Assembly (NCBI RefSeq): GCF_001278945.1
Contig: NZ_LGRV01000003.1
Coordinates: 2,294,001 to 2,358,000 of the forward strand
Length of the DNA stretch: 64,000 bases
Direction of reading: 5' to 3'
Source: Lysinibacillus contaminans
GTDB taxonomy: Bacteria > Bacillota > Bacilli > Bacillales_A > Planococcaceae
Below, piece after piece: positions 1 to 8,121 of this stretch. The notes beneath the pieces were generated by a model. The model saw only the letters and a list, made by a program, of their open reading frames with translations. It did not search any database and was not told where the DNA came from. How positions within the stretch are numbered: the first letter of the stretch is position 1; the number at the start of each line of letters is the position of its first letter. Position numbers and translations under genes: made by a program.

Positions 1-60
1 CATACCAGCGCCAGTTTTTTCGCGTAATTCTTTTACTAATTGTGCAGTAATGTTTGCCAT
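1..60 (-). CDS. tsf: Elongation factor Ts, N-terminal 20 codons only (partial)
   Basis: The reading frame leaves the window after 20 residues. The visible N-terminus (MANITAQLVKELREKTGAGM) is the standard EF-Ts UBA-like start with the KELREKTGAGM signature. EF-Ts regenerates EF-Tu-GTP during translation elongation. A strong Shine-Dalgarno sequence (CTAAGGAGGA) precedes the ATG. It follows rpsB, as in nearly all bacteria, with a hairpin/terminator in the gap that may lower tsf transcription relative to rpsB. Confidence 0.9.
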   Translation of the reverse strand, partial: MANITAQLVKELREKTGAGM

Positions 61-106
61 TTAGTGTTTCCTCCTTAGTTGGTTGAAAATTAATTAGATG
101 TAAGTT

Positions 107-150
107 CTAAAAAAGGTGATAAGGGGTTTGAGCCACTTATCACCTTTTTG
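107..150 (-). terminator. Hairpin plus U-run between rpsB and tsf (attenuator)
   Basis: On the minus strand an inverted repeat (AAAAAGGTGATAAG paired with CTTATCACCTTTTTT) with a roughly 10-nt loop is followed by a U-run, immediately after the rpsB stop. It has the form of an intrinsic terminator. Because tsf lies just beyond with no obvious promoter between, it probably acts as a partial terminator or processing site inside the rpsB-tsf transcript. Confidence 0.75.
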
Positions 151-160
151 TAAACGTGAA

Positions 161-880
161 TTACTCAGCAGCTGCTTCAGTTGCAGGAGCTTCTTCTTCA
201 CCTTGTTTTGACTCGATTAATGCGTCAGCCATTTTAGCAGTTAAAAGTTTAACAGCGCGGATAGCATCGTCATTTGCAGGGATCACGTAGTCAATTTCAT
301 CTGGATCACAGTTTGTATCAACAATTCCTACTAGAGGAATGTTTAATTTGCGAGCTTCAGCAACAGCGATACGTTCTTTGCGTGGGTCAACCACGAACAT
401 AACGTCCGGAAGATTGTGCATATCACGGATACCGCCTAAGAATTTAACTAGACGTTCGTGTTCTTTTTTAAGTTGGATTACTTCTTTTTTAGGAAGAACT
501 TCGAAAGTTCCTTCTTCTTCCATTTTTTCGATAGCTTTCATACGTGCAACACGTTTTTGAATAGTACCGAAGTTAGTAAGAGTACCACCTAACCAACGTT
601 GGTTGATGTAGTAGTTGCCTGAACGTTCTGCTTCATCTTTGATCGCTTCTTGTGCTTGTTTTTTCGTACCAACGAAAAGAACTTTACCACCGTCTTGACC
701 AACTTGACGCATGAAGTCGTAAGCTTCCTCTAATTTTTTAACAGTTTTTTGTAAATCGATAATGTAGATCCCGTTACGTTCAACGAAGATAAATTTCTTC
801 ATTTTTGGGTTCCAACGACGAGTTTGGTGACCGAAGTGTACACCAGCTTCAAGTAATTGTTTCATAGAAATTACTGACAT
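161..880 (-). CDS. rpsB: 30S ribosomal protein S2
   Basis: The 239-residue protein has the S2 family signatures: N-terminal [23 protein letters not shown], the central [14 protein letters not shown] segment and the [19 protein letters not shown] motif near residues 185-205. The C-terminus is an acidic, Ala-rich tail. S2 is a late-binding protein of the small subunit at the head-platform junction and helps recruit S1 or bind the mRNA exit region. Shine-Dalgarno AGGAGGAAATTCAC precedes the ATG. It follows the sigD/swrB end of the fla/che operon but has its own leader and a candidate promoter. Confidence 0.97.
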   Translation of the reverse strand: MSVISMKQLLEAGVHFGHQTRRWNPKMKKFIFVERNGIYIIDLQKTVKKLEEAYDFMRQVGQDGGKVLFVGTKKQAQEAIKDEAERSGNYYINQRWLGGTLTNFGTIQKRVARMKAIEKMEEEGTFEVLPKKEVIQLKKEHERLVKFLGGIRDMHNLPDVMFVVDPRKERIAVAEARKLNIPLVGIVDTNCDPDEIDYVIPANDDAIRAVKLLTAKMADALIESKQGEEEAPATEAAAE

Positions 881-1033
881 GTGAATTTCCTCCTAGAATG
901 TTTGGTTTTTTTCCTCCGCATTTATCGTCTGCAACAAGCTACTCTGATTATCAGAGCACCACTTACTACATCAAAATACGTGTGTATTGATAACACCATT
1001 TGCTAATATACCATAGGGCATACGTATCCGCAA
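881..1033 (-). promoter_or_regulatory. Candidate rpsB promoter and structured leader
   Basis: On the minus strand TTGCGG (1033-1028) and TATATT (1010-1005) are 17 bp apart, a plausible sigma-A promoter whose -35 lies just beyond the end of the upstream gene. The transcribed leader of about 120 nt contains two short hairpins: CTCTGA-TAA-TCAGAG (about 937-951) and GTGT/ACAC (about 980-995). This layout fits a ribosomal-protein leader that could be autoregulated. The -35 match is weak, and no match to a named leader family is claimed. Confidence 0.45.
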
Positions 1034-1038
1034 CTGTT

Positions 1039-1638
1039 TTAGCTGTGGAATTTCAATAAAAGTTCGATTTCTGTCTTCCCTTTCTGAAGTTGCTTGGCGA
1101 TTTCCTCTACGGTTTTTCCTTCTTTCGACAACTGTACGACTTGTTCTTCAAATGTACGCTCTTTTTGCTTTTCTTTACTCACTACATCTAATGTCGCGAC
1201 AGAGGCTTCTTGGTTTACAGTATTATTAGGTGCATATTGTTGACGACTATAGGCGTTTGCTGCCGTTTTTTTCGGAACTAAAACACGTGGCTCAACTTCA
1301 AAATCCTGCAAGTTTATCTCTTTAGCAGATACCTCAGTTCTCACTTGTTGTTTTTCTTGTGCCCTATGCTGCTTAACAACTTCGCCAGTTGGTTCTATCG
1401 GCTGTTGCACTATAATAGATTGCGGTTTTGGTACTACCTGCAGTTCGCTAATAAGACGATTATTTTCGTCTTTCATCTCCGCTAAATATACACTGATTGT
1501 ATCGTCCATCTCACGCATTAAACGCTCTTGCTTTCTCTCTAAATCTTTGAATTTAGCAAGCTTTGTATTCAGAATAATCATGGTGAAAAACGACAGAAGC
1601 TGTAATACAAATAGCACTACGATTAATATGGTTGTCAT
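1039..1638 (-). CDS. swrB: SwrB/YlxL-like flagellar assembly activator
   Basis: The 199-residue protein has one N-terminal membrane segment (about residues 3-23), then a charged coiled-coil region (about 28-70), a variable Gln/Val-rich linker and a C-terminal helix-turn-helix-like motif (FEEQVVQLSKEGKTVEEIA, about 165-185). This architecture and its place directly after sigD match B. subtilis SwrB (YlxL), which activates flagellar type III export by helping FliF/FliG/FliP assembly. Sequence similarity outside the C-terminal motif is low in this family, so the call rests partly on position. It ends about 160 bp before rpsB. Confidence 0.75.
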   Translation of the reverse strand: MTTILIVVLFVLQLLSFFTMIILNTKLAKFKDLERKQERLMREMDDTISVYLAEMKDENNRLISELQVVPKPQSIIVQQPIEPTGEVVKQHRAQEKQQVRTEVSAKEINLQDFEVEPRVLVPKKTAANAYSRQQYAPNNTVNQEASVATLDVVSKEKQKERTFEEQVVQLSKEGKTVEEIAKQLQKGKTEIELLLKFHS

Positions 1639-1647
1639 GTTATACCC

Positions 1648-1956
1648 CTATCCACTAAAGTCCACGAAATTTCCTTTAAACGGATGCTGAGCTTGCTTCT
1701 CTGGTTTTTCGTCACTATTCTTTTTCTTTTTACGAGTACCATGTATGTACTCAACACCGGCCTCTTCTTCTTCACTGATTTCATCCATACTTTCTGAGGT
1801 GTTCACAATTTTTTGCTTGCGCTCTAGTTCCTTTTTCAATGCCTCATTTGCATTGGCTTGATGGGCTAAAGCCTGTTGCTGAGCCTGATCAGCCATTTTA
1901 CCCGCTTCAAACGTTTTTGGTATAGCTATTTGTAACTCGACACCTTTTAAACTCAC
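1648..1956 (-). CDS. Small sigD-associated hypothetical protein
   Basis: A 102-residue, soluble, charged protein. The N-terminus (SLKGVELQIAIPKT) is followed by an Ala/Gln-rich helix (about 18-50), an acidic patch (SEEEEAG) and a basic KKKK run. It ends in a conserved-looking HPFKGNFVDFSG tail. It sits between sigD and swrB, 9 bp from swrB, in the same operon. Similar short proteins with an IPKT start and an HP(F/Y)KG end occur next to motility sigma genes in other Firmicutes (recollection, not searched). No function is known to me; a flagellar or SigD-related role is inferred only from context. Confidence 0.75.
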   Translation of the reverse strand: MSLKGVELQIAIPKTFEAGKMADQAQQQALAHQANANEALKKELERKQKIVNTSESMDEISEEEEAGVEYIHGTRKKKKNSDEKPEKQAQHPFKGNFVDFSG

Positions 1957-1996
1957 GGAAATCCCTCCTTCAATGGCACTGACTCTCTCTATATAC

Positions 1997-2767
1997 TTAT
2001 ATATTAATCATTTCATTGGCTAATAATTTGCGCAACTTTAATAACGCCTTGGAGTGTATTTGAGAAATACGTGAAGTTGAAAGCTCTAACATTTCGCCGA
2101 TTTCAGTTAGTGTCATTTCTTCGGTGTAAAATAAGCTTAATACCAGTTGCTCTTTATCATTTAACTTTTGGATATTGGCTGCTAAATCACCAAGCAACTC
2201 AGACTTCACGACAACATGTTCGGGTGTCTTTGTTGTATCATCTCGAATGACAAATGCCTTCCCTTCAGCTTCTTCCTGGTCCTGTTGTTCATTAATGGAT
2301 AGTACATTCGAAAAAAAGTGCTCTTGTACAGTTTGATATACTTCGTCGACTGGTAATTCCATATGTTCAGCAAGTTCTTCGGGCGTAACATGACGCATAT
2401 ATTTCTGTTCTAAATGTTCAATTTGTGCATCTAGTTTTTTCGCTCTTTCCCTTGCCGATCTTGGAAGCCAATCCTCCTTCCGTAATCCATCAATAATAGC
2501 GCCTCTAACTCGGAAAGAAGCATACGTATCAAATTTTAAATCCCGATTAATATCAAATTTATTGAGCGCATCAAAAAGACCTAACATGCCTAAGCTCATT
2601 AAATCATCTCGCGAAACATTCTTCGGTAAACTAGCACCAATTCTTTGCACGTGATAAGACACAAGGGAAGTATACTTTTTTATTAGTAAATCACCTGCAT
2701 CTGGATCACGGTCATTAATCCATCTATTCCAGATTTTTTGTTCATCGTTTAGAATTAATTGTGCCAT
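1997..2767 (-). CDS. sigD: RNA polymerase sigma factor SigD (FliA/WhiG family)
   Basis: An alternative sigma factor that directs late flagellar, chemotaxis and autolysin gene transcription. Region 2 (YTSLVSYHVQRI through DLMSLGMLGLFDALNKFD and FDTYASFRVRGAIIDGLR) and region 4 (ELSTSRISQIHSKALLKLR, C-terminal) are intact. The longest frame begins at a GTG three codons upstream, but AGAGGTGG followed by ATTCC places the true start at the ATG at 2767 (MAQLILND). The gene is separated from the upstream fla/che genes by an intrinsic terminator and has its own candidate sigma-A promoter. Confidence 0.95.
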   Translation of the reverse strand: MAQLILNDEQKIWNRWINDRDPDAGDLLIKKYTSLVSYHVQRIGASLPKNVSRDDLMSLGMLGLFDALNKFDINRDLKFDTYASFRVRGAIIDGLRKEDWLPRSARERAKKLDAQIEHLEQKYMRHVTPEELAEHMELPVDEVYQTVQEHFFSNVLSINEQQDQEEAEGKAFVIRDDTTKTPEHVVVKSELLGDLAANIQKLNDKEQLVLSLFYTEEMTLTEIGEMLELSTSRISQIHSKALLKLRKLLANEMINI

Positions 2768-2808
2768 GGAATCCACCTCTCTTAAAAACCGATGCTATTC
2801 TTCCCTAT

Positions 2809-2816
2809 ATTGTACC
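2809..2816 (-). promoter_or_regulatory. Extended -10 promoter candidate for sigD
   Basis: Minus-strand TGGTACAAT (an extended -10, TG-n-TACAAT) lies about 42 bp before the sigD ATG, with no good -35. It is the best promoter candidate in the gap between the terminator at 2885-2919 and sigD. It would allow sigD transcription independent of the long fla/che transcript. Confidence 0.5.
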
Positions 2817-2884
2817 AAAATTCGATGATAATTTCATAACTTACCAAACATAATATTAACAAATAATCCATTGTACTTATCCGC

Positions 2885-2919
2885 AAAAAAAAAGAGATGT
2901 CTCAAGATACAATTGAGAC
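2885..2919 (-). terminator. Intrinsic terminator inside fla/che, before sigD
   Basis: On the minus strand GTCTCAA-(7 nt)-TTGAGAC is followed by ATCTC and nine consecutive U residues. It lies 12 bp after the stop of the 123-residue gene and upstream of sigD. This is a classical rho-independent terminator in the middle of what is usually one transcription unit. Confidence 0.8.
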
Positions 2920-2931
2920 AACCCATTCTTA

Positions 2932-3303
2932 TCATAGATTCACTTGTTCTTCTTCTCGATGCATCATTGTACGAACAACTTGTGCTATCTCTTCTGTGTT
3001 TTCATCTTGGAATTCTACCGTTGTATTGGTCACTTGCTTTTCTTGTTTTTTTACAAGATTACTCTCATCTTGTACTTCTTCATTATGCTCGTCATCTATT
3101 AGACTTTCATCACTTTCAGGTGTGTATAAGATGAACGACACCAGATAACGTACGGGAAACATAGCAAGAAACACAAGAATGGCCGTCACAAACGAGCCTA
3201 TCAAAATTCGAATTGGGAAATGGGAACTTTGAAACGTGATAAAAAAATACATTGAAAACGCTATAAGCGCTGCCCATAAGTTATAAAAAATAGAACCAAA
3301 CAT
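2932..3303 (-). CDS. Hypothetical two-helix membrane protein between cheD and sigD
   Basis: A 123-residue protein with two hydrophobic segments (about residues 6-24, AALIAFSMYFFITF, and 33-58, ending PVRYLVSFILY) and an acidic, charged cytoplasmic-type tail of about 60 residues (DDEHNEEVQDESN). The start overlaps the cheD stop (TAATG), indicating translational coupling. B. subtilis has no gene here (cheD is followed by sigD). I do not recognise the family. It is the last gene before a terminator. Position suggests a motility-linked membrane protein, but nothing in the sequence proves this. Confidence 0.75.
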   Translation of the reverse strand: MFGSIFYNLWAALIAFSMYFFITFQSSHFPIRILIGSFVTAILVFLAMFPVRYLVSFILYTPESDESLIDDEHNEEVQDESNLVKKQEKQVTNTTVEFQDENTEEIAQVVRTMMHREEEQVNL

Positions 3304-3800
3304 TATATTTCACTCACCCCTTGGTTGACCGTTCGAATATGTAATTTCGATGTTGTAGGATCAAACTCAATTGTTCTACCACTGCTGCCGCCTGTATCTT
3401 CAGCAATTAAAGGAATGGAATTTCGCTTCAATTCTTGTTTTACTGCCTCTACATTTCGCGGACCGATACGCATTGAATCCTTATCTGACGTAAATTGAAA
3501 CATTTGTGCACCTCCAGCAATTTTTGCCTTCAGTCTGAATTTTTGAACGCCTTCTATTTTCAATAAATCGATCATTGCAGAAATACTTGTATCGGCAAAT
3601 TTTGCAACATTAATCGATTCTAATCTTCCTAGTTTAGAATCTGGGAGCATGACATGTATCAAACCTGCAATTTTTTTCGACTCATCGTATAAGATAACGC
3701 CAACACAAGACCCAAGACCAGACGTCCTGATCGTGTTTGGCAATTTTGCTACATCCATTTGTGCAATTCCAACCTTTATAACTTGTCCACTGTTTAACAT
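3303..3800 (-). CDS. cheD: Chemoreceptor glutamine deamidase CheD
   Basis: CheD deamidates specific Gln residues of chemoreceptors and, with CheY-P-controlled CheC, forms one of the B. subtilis adaptation systems. The catalytic Cys is in TSGLGSCVGV, the His in GLIHVMLPDS, and the conserved GPRNVEAVK and EDTGGSSGRTIEF motifs follow. The longest frame starts 13 codons earlier inside cheC. I chose the ATG at 3800 (MLNSGQVIKVGIA), which matches the B. subtilis start and falls 4 bp after the cheC stop. The adjacent cheC supports the CheC-CheD partnership. Confidence 0.95.
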   Translation of the reverse strand: MLNSGQVIKVGIAQMDVAKLPNTIRTSGLGSCVGVILYDESKKIAGLIHVMLPDSKLGRLESINVAKFADTSISAMIDLLKIEGVQKFRLKAKIAGGAQMFQFTSDKDSMRIGPRNVEAVKQELKRNSIPLIAEDTGGSSGRTIEFDPTTSKLHIRTVNQGVSEI

Positions 3801-3804
3801 ATGA

Positions 3805-4437
3805 CTATGAAACTCCCAAAGCTTTAAAAATCGCTTCAAATGAATCTGGATCAGGTAATAAGAAGAAATGACCCCTTACTGTCTCGAGATCTTCAACTCC
3901 GTCTTCAAAAATGGATGTGTTAATTACGATGACATTATCACCAACATGCGATAATTCGATTAAGCCAATACTAATGATTGCACCAAACATGTCTACACTT
4001 AAGCCCGGCACTGTCGGGTAAATTTTCAAATTTGTAAAATCCGACAACGCTGATAAATATGAACCTGATAAAATATTACCCATTTCTTGCATTGCGGATA
4101 AACCTAATTCAGAAACTGGTGGGTTTTTAAAGTCGAACGATTCATCATGAATTAGACGTCGAATAAAACGATTTGCTTGCTCAATTGGTAAAATAAAGAA
4201 CATACTACCTTCCGCATCGCCCTCAATACGTAAGAAAATACCGACAACGACGTTTTCAGATCCCCCTACAAGTTCCATCATGTCATTAAATGACACCATT
4301 TCTACCTTAGGGACGCGCATATCGATTTTCTTATCAAGCAAATCGGAAAGTGCAGTTGCGGCATGTGCAGCACCAATATTCCCAATCTCTTTTAATACGT
4401 CTAAATGTAGTGACGTAATTTTCTGATTATATGCCAT
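3805..4437 (-). CDS. cheC: CheY-P phosphatase CheC
   Basis: CheC dephosphorylates CheY-P and is stimulated by CheD. Both active-site motifs of the CheC/FliY family are present: LKEIGNIGAAHAATAL (about residues 14-30) and MQEMGNILSGSYLSAL (about 115-130), each with the E-x2-N pair. Length (210 aa) is typical. It lies between cheW and cheD in the usual B. subtilis order. Confidence 0.95.
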   Translation of the reverse strand: MAYNQKITSLHLDVLKEIGNIGAAHAATALSDLLDKKIDMRVPKVEMVSFNDMMELVGGSENVVVGIFLRIEGDAEGSMFFILPIEQANRFIRRLIHDESFDFKNPPVSELGLSAMQEMGNILSGSYLSALSDFTNLKIYPTVPGLSVDMFGAIISIGLIELSHVGDNVIVINTSIFEDGVEDLETVRGHFFLLPDPDSFEAIFKALGVS

Positions 4438-4446
4438 ATGTCATCC

Positions 4447-4893
4447 CTACTTTAGTGGATTTAATACCTTCTCTAAATGCAATAAAATCAATAAACGCTT
4501 ATCTAATTTTGCCACGCCGGAAATGAATTCTTCTCCTAATGAGCCGACTACTTCTGGTTGTGGTTCAATGGAATTTGCTGCAATGTCTAGCACATCGTTT
4601 GCTGAATCTACAACAAAGCCGACTTCCATATCTTCTAAAGAAATAATGATGATACGCGTTGTCTCTTCATTTTTTGAAATTGGTAGTTCAAAACGTTCAC
4701 GTAAATCGACAATCGGTGTAACGACACCACGTAAGTTAATTACACCTTTTACATACTTCTCCGTTTTCGGTACTCTCGTAATATGCATTAACTTTTCAAT
4801 TCCTTGTACATGTGACACAGGGATCGCATATTCTTTATCTGCTAATTGGAAAACAATCACTTTAATACTTTCTTGTTCAATTGCGTTTGTCAT
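4447..4893 (-). CDS. cheW: Chemotaxis coupling protein CheW
   Basis: A single CheW (SH3-like) domain that bridges receptors and CheA. Visible family motifs are KVIVFQLADKEYAIPV, VKGVINLRGVVTPIVDLR and GFVVDSANDVLDI. The longest frame begins at a GTG, but GAGAGGTG six bases before the ATG at 4893 (MTNAIEQES) fixes the start. It lies 27 bp after cheA. Confidence 0.95.
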   Translation of the reverse strand: MTNAIEQESIKVIVFQLADKEYAIPVSHVQGIEKLMHITRVPKTEKYVKGVINLRGVVTPIVDLRERFELPISKNEETTRIIIISLEDMEVGFVVDSANDVLDIAANSIEPQPEVVGSLGEEFISGVAKLDKRLLILLHLEKVLNPLK

Positions 4894-4920
4894 GGTTAAC
4901 ACCTCTCTTATTCATTCGCC

Positions 4921-6963
4921 TTATTTGATCAGTGCATTGCAATCTACGATTAATGCTACTTTCCCATTACCTAAAATTGTCGCACCTGAAATTGCAAAGA
5001 TATTTGTTAAATAGTTACCTAATGATTTCAACACAATTTCTTGTTGGCCAATGAATGAATCAACAACTAAACCAGCAAGCTTCTCACCTTTACGAACGAT
5101 AACCACTGAGCGGAATTCATCGTCCTGAACCTCTTTACTAGGTACCTCAAAGATTTCCTCTAAGAATACAAGCGGTACAACTTTACCACGGAAGTCAATC
5201 ACTTTTTGGTTATGCGCATTCATAATGTCTGAAGAACGAATAATCGATGTTTCAATAATCGATGATAATGGAATTGCATAAATCTCTTTTTCGATTTCTA
5301 CTAACATGACAGAAATAATCGATAATGTTAATGGTAATTGAATAGAGAAAATAGAGCCTACATCTTGTGTAGATTCAATTGAGATATTACCACCCAATGA
5401 TTCAATCGTTGTTTTCACAACGTCTAAACCAACACCACGGCCTGATACATCCGAAATCACATCCGCTGTAGAGAAGCCAGAAGCTAAAATTAACTCGTTA
5501 ATTTGTTTGTCTGACATGGATAGTGATTGTTCATGCGTCACAACACCTTTAGAAATCGCTTTTTCCAGTACTTTATCACGATTAATGCCTGCACCATCAT
5601 CTTCAATTTCAATAAAGACATAGTTGCCACTATGGTAGGCACGAAGAACTACTGTACCTTCTTCCGGCTTACCTTTCGCTAAACGCGTAGCAGGATTTTC
5701 AACACCGTGATCTACAGAATTACGAATTAAGTGAACAAGCGGATCACCAATTTCATCAATTACTGTACGATCAAGCTCTGTTTCCGCACCAATAATTTCT
5801 AGATTAATTTTTTTATTTAAATCACGAGACAACTGACGAATCATTTTCGGGAAGCGGTTGAATACCGTTTCTACTGGTACCATACGCATCGTTAAAATGA
5901 TTGTTTGTAGATCACCCATTACACGGCTCATTCGTTCAACTGTTTCATTAAGCTCATTGTGATTGACTTCTGTAGCAATCGACTGTAATCGACCACGATC
6001 AATTACAAGCTCTTCAAATAAGTTCATTAAAATATCCAGTCGCTCAATATTTACGCGGATTGTTTTATTCCCAACAGGTCCAGCTTTGACAGGAGTAGCT
6101 TTCTCAGGTGCTTTAGCAGGCGTCGATACTGAAGGACCTACAGCATGTTCTGTTTTAGCTTCAACAACCTCTACTATAACTTCTTCTTCACGCTCTGAAT
6201 ACTTAAATTGTTCGATTGTGATTGGTACAACGATTACTTCCTCTACTTCTGAAACTTTCAGAAGTTTTTTCTGCATATCTTCTGCAGACTCTTTCGTCAC
6301 AAACGCTACATAAAACAGTTGATCAAATTGTTCGTCCTCTAGTTTTTCAACGGTTGGCGATGACTTAATGACATCTCCGTCCTTCTCTAAAATTTCAAAG
6401 ACCATGTACACACGTGCGGCCTTTAATAAGCAATCTTCACGTAAGCGCACAGTAATTTCAAATGCATTGAAATCTTGTTCAAAGGATTGCGTAATAACAG
6501 TTTGTTCAAAACCATCATATTCAAGTGCACTTGCAACAGGCGTAACAGCGACTGCAGTGGCAGCTACTTCAGCTATTACAGACTCCCCAGACTCAATAAG
6601 CTTCAATTTTGCAACAGTCGAAGAAACATCACGTTTCCCGTCACCACCATTTGCAATACCCATTACCATATCTTCTAAATGGTCAACAGATTCAAACACA
6701 ACGTCTAAAATTTCAGGTGTAACATGGATTTTCTCATTGCGAATCGCATCTAATACGTTCTCCATTTTATGTGTTAAATCTGCTAAATCTTCATAACCCA
6801 TTGTCGCTGACATGCCTTTCAGTGTATGGGCCGAGCGGAAAATTTCTCCTACAATCGTTAAATCATTAGGATTTTTCTCTAACTCTAATAAATGTTCGCT
6901 ACAAGCTTGCAAATGCTCTTTACTTTCTTCGATAAACATCTCTAAATATTGATTGACTTCCAT
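4921..6963 (-). CDS. cheA: Chemotaxis histidine kinase CheA
   Basis: The 680-residue protein has the full CheA order: N-terminal HPt domain with phospho-acceptor His46 (RSAHTLKGMS), a P2-like CheY/CheB-binding region (about 155-255), a Pro/Ala-rich linker, the P3 dimerisation helices (about 290-360), the HATPase domain with HLIRNSVDHGVE, DDGAGI and SGRGVGLDVV, and a C-terminal CheW-like domain. It autophosphorylates in receptor complexes and passes phosphate to CheY and CheB. AGGGGTG precedes the ATG. Confidence 0.96.
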   Translation of the reverse strand: MEVNQYLEMFIEESKEHLQACSEHLLELEKNPNDLTIVGEIFRSAHTLKGMSATMGYEDLADLTHKMENVLDAIRNEKIHVTPEILDVVFESVDHLEDMVMGIANGGDGKRDVSSTVAKLKLIESGESVIAEVAATAVAVTPVASALEYDGFEQTVITQSFEQDFNAFEITVRLREDCLLKAARVYMVFEILEKDGDVIKSSPTVEKLEDEQFDQLFYVAFVTKESAEDMQKKLLKVSEVEEVIVVPITIEQFKYSEREEEVIVEVVEAKTEHAVGPSVSTPAKAPEKATPVKAGPVGNKTIRVNIERLDILMNLFEELVIDRGRLQSIATEVNHNELNETVERMSRVMGDLQTIILTMRMVPVETVFNRFPKMIRQLSRDLNKKINLEIIGAETELDRTVIDEIGDPLVHLIRNSVDHGVENPATRLAKGKPEEGTVVLRAYHSGNYVFIEIEDDGAGINRDKVLEKAISKGVVTHEQSLSMSDKQINELILASGFSTADVISDVSGRGVGLDVVKTTIESLGGNISIESTQDVGSIFSIQLPLTLSIISVMLVEIEKEIYAIPLSSIIETSIIRSSDIMNAHNQKVIDFRGKVVPLVFLEEIFEVPSKEVQDDEFRSVVIVRKGEKLAGLVVDSFIGQQEIVLKSLGNYLTNIFAISGATILGNGKVALIVDCNALIK

Positions 6964-6978
6964 AAGAGGACACCCCTT

Positions 6979-8121
6979 TTAAGGCAAATATTTCATTATA
7001 ATTTGTGCAATATCATCTATATCAGCTACTTCATCGACAAGTTGCGTTTCCACCGCAGCTTTCGGCATACCATACACTATGCAAGTTTCAGCTGACTCTG
7101 CAATAGCCATCACATTTCCGGAATTTTTTAGTACTTTCAACCCTTTTGAACCGTCATAACCCATCCCAGTCATAATAACTGCTATTTTATCAAATTCGTT
7201 AAATTGGCTAGCATCTTCAAACATCACATCTACGGATGGCCGATGTCCTGATCTTGGTGACTCATGATTATCAAGAACAATCCCAAAAGAGGTACCCAAT
7301 TTTTTTAACTTCAAATGGTAACCACCTGGAGCTATATACGCAACACCATTTTGTAAAATATCTCCTTGCTCCGCTTCTTTTACCACAATTTCACTCAATT
7401 GATCTAAACGAGTGGCTAATGATTTTGTAAAACCAGCAGGCATATGTTGAACAATTAATATAGGTGCTTGAATATTTTTAGGGATTTTCGTAATCACCGC
7501 TTGTAAGGCACGAGGTCCCCCAGTTGATGTACCAATTAGTACTACTTTTTTACTTGTTCGGCTCCATTCAACTCTTTGCTTCTTGGTTTCAGCAGTTGAA
7601 ATTGCGGAAGATGTAATTCTACCTTTATTGAAAGGTTCGATTTTTTTATTATTAAGTATTAGTGTCGGTTCTTGTTGCTTTTTCCTAGAAGGTTTTTTTA
7701 ATTTGGAGATAGGCACTAATGCCGCCTGTTCAACTTTACGAACAAGTTCATCTTGGATTTTATGCAAATCAAGTGAAATGGTTCCGCTAGGTTTTGTGAC
7801 AAAATCAACCGCCCCATATTCAATTGCCGTCAATGCATTCTCCGCCCCGTGCTGCGTCGTACTTGAAAGCATTACTACCGGCACTGGACAAACTGTCATA
7901 ATTTCATTTAATGCATCCAGTCCATTCAATTCAGGCATTTCAATATCCATTGTTACGACATTTGGCTGTAATTTTTTAATTTTCATCAAAGCATCCTTAC
8001 CATTTCGCGCCGTACCAACTACTTCAACCTTCAAGTTTCCAACAAAAAAGTCACTAATTAGCTTTCTCATAAAAGCAGAATCATCTACTACTAATAGTTT
8101 GCTTTTACCTGAGAAGTCCAA
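6979..8121 (-). CDS. cheB: Protein-glutamate methylesterase CheB
   Basis: A two-domain response regulator: receiver domain with phospho-acceptor Asp59 (VVTMDIEMP) and C-terminal methylesterase with Ser in GTSTGGPRALQ, His in QHMPAGFT and Asp in MTGMGYDGSKG. The linker (about 140-185) is long and Lys/Gln-rich. CheB demethylates (and can deamidate) chemoreceptor glutamates. The start is TTG, with AAGGA nine bases upstream. It overlaps the flhG stop (TAATTGG), so the two are probably translationally coupled. Confidence 0.95.
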   Translation of the reverse strand: MDFSGKSKLLVVDDSAFMRKLISDFFVGNLKVEVVGTARNGKDALMKIKKLQPNVVTMDIEMPELNGLDALNEIMTVCPVPVVMLSSTTQHGAENALTAIEYGAVDFVTKPSGTISLDLHKIQDELVRKVEQAALVPISKLKKPSRKKQQEPTLILNNKKIEPFNKGRITSSAISTAETKKQRVEWSRTSKKVVLIGTSTGGPRALQAVITKIPKNIQAPILIVQHMPAGFTKSLATRLDQLSEIVVKEAEQGDILQNGVAYIAPGGYHLKLKKLGTSFGIVLDNHESPRSGHRPSVDVMFEDASQFNEFDKIAVIMTGMGYDGSKGLKVLKNSGNVMAIAESAETCIVYGMPKAAVETQLVDEVADIDDIAQIIMKYLP

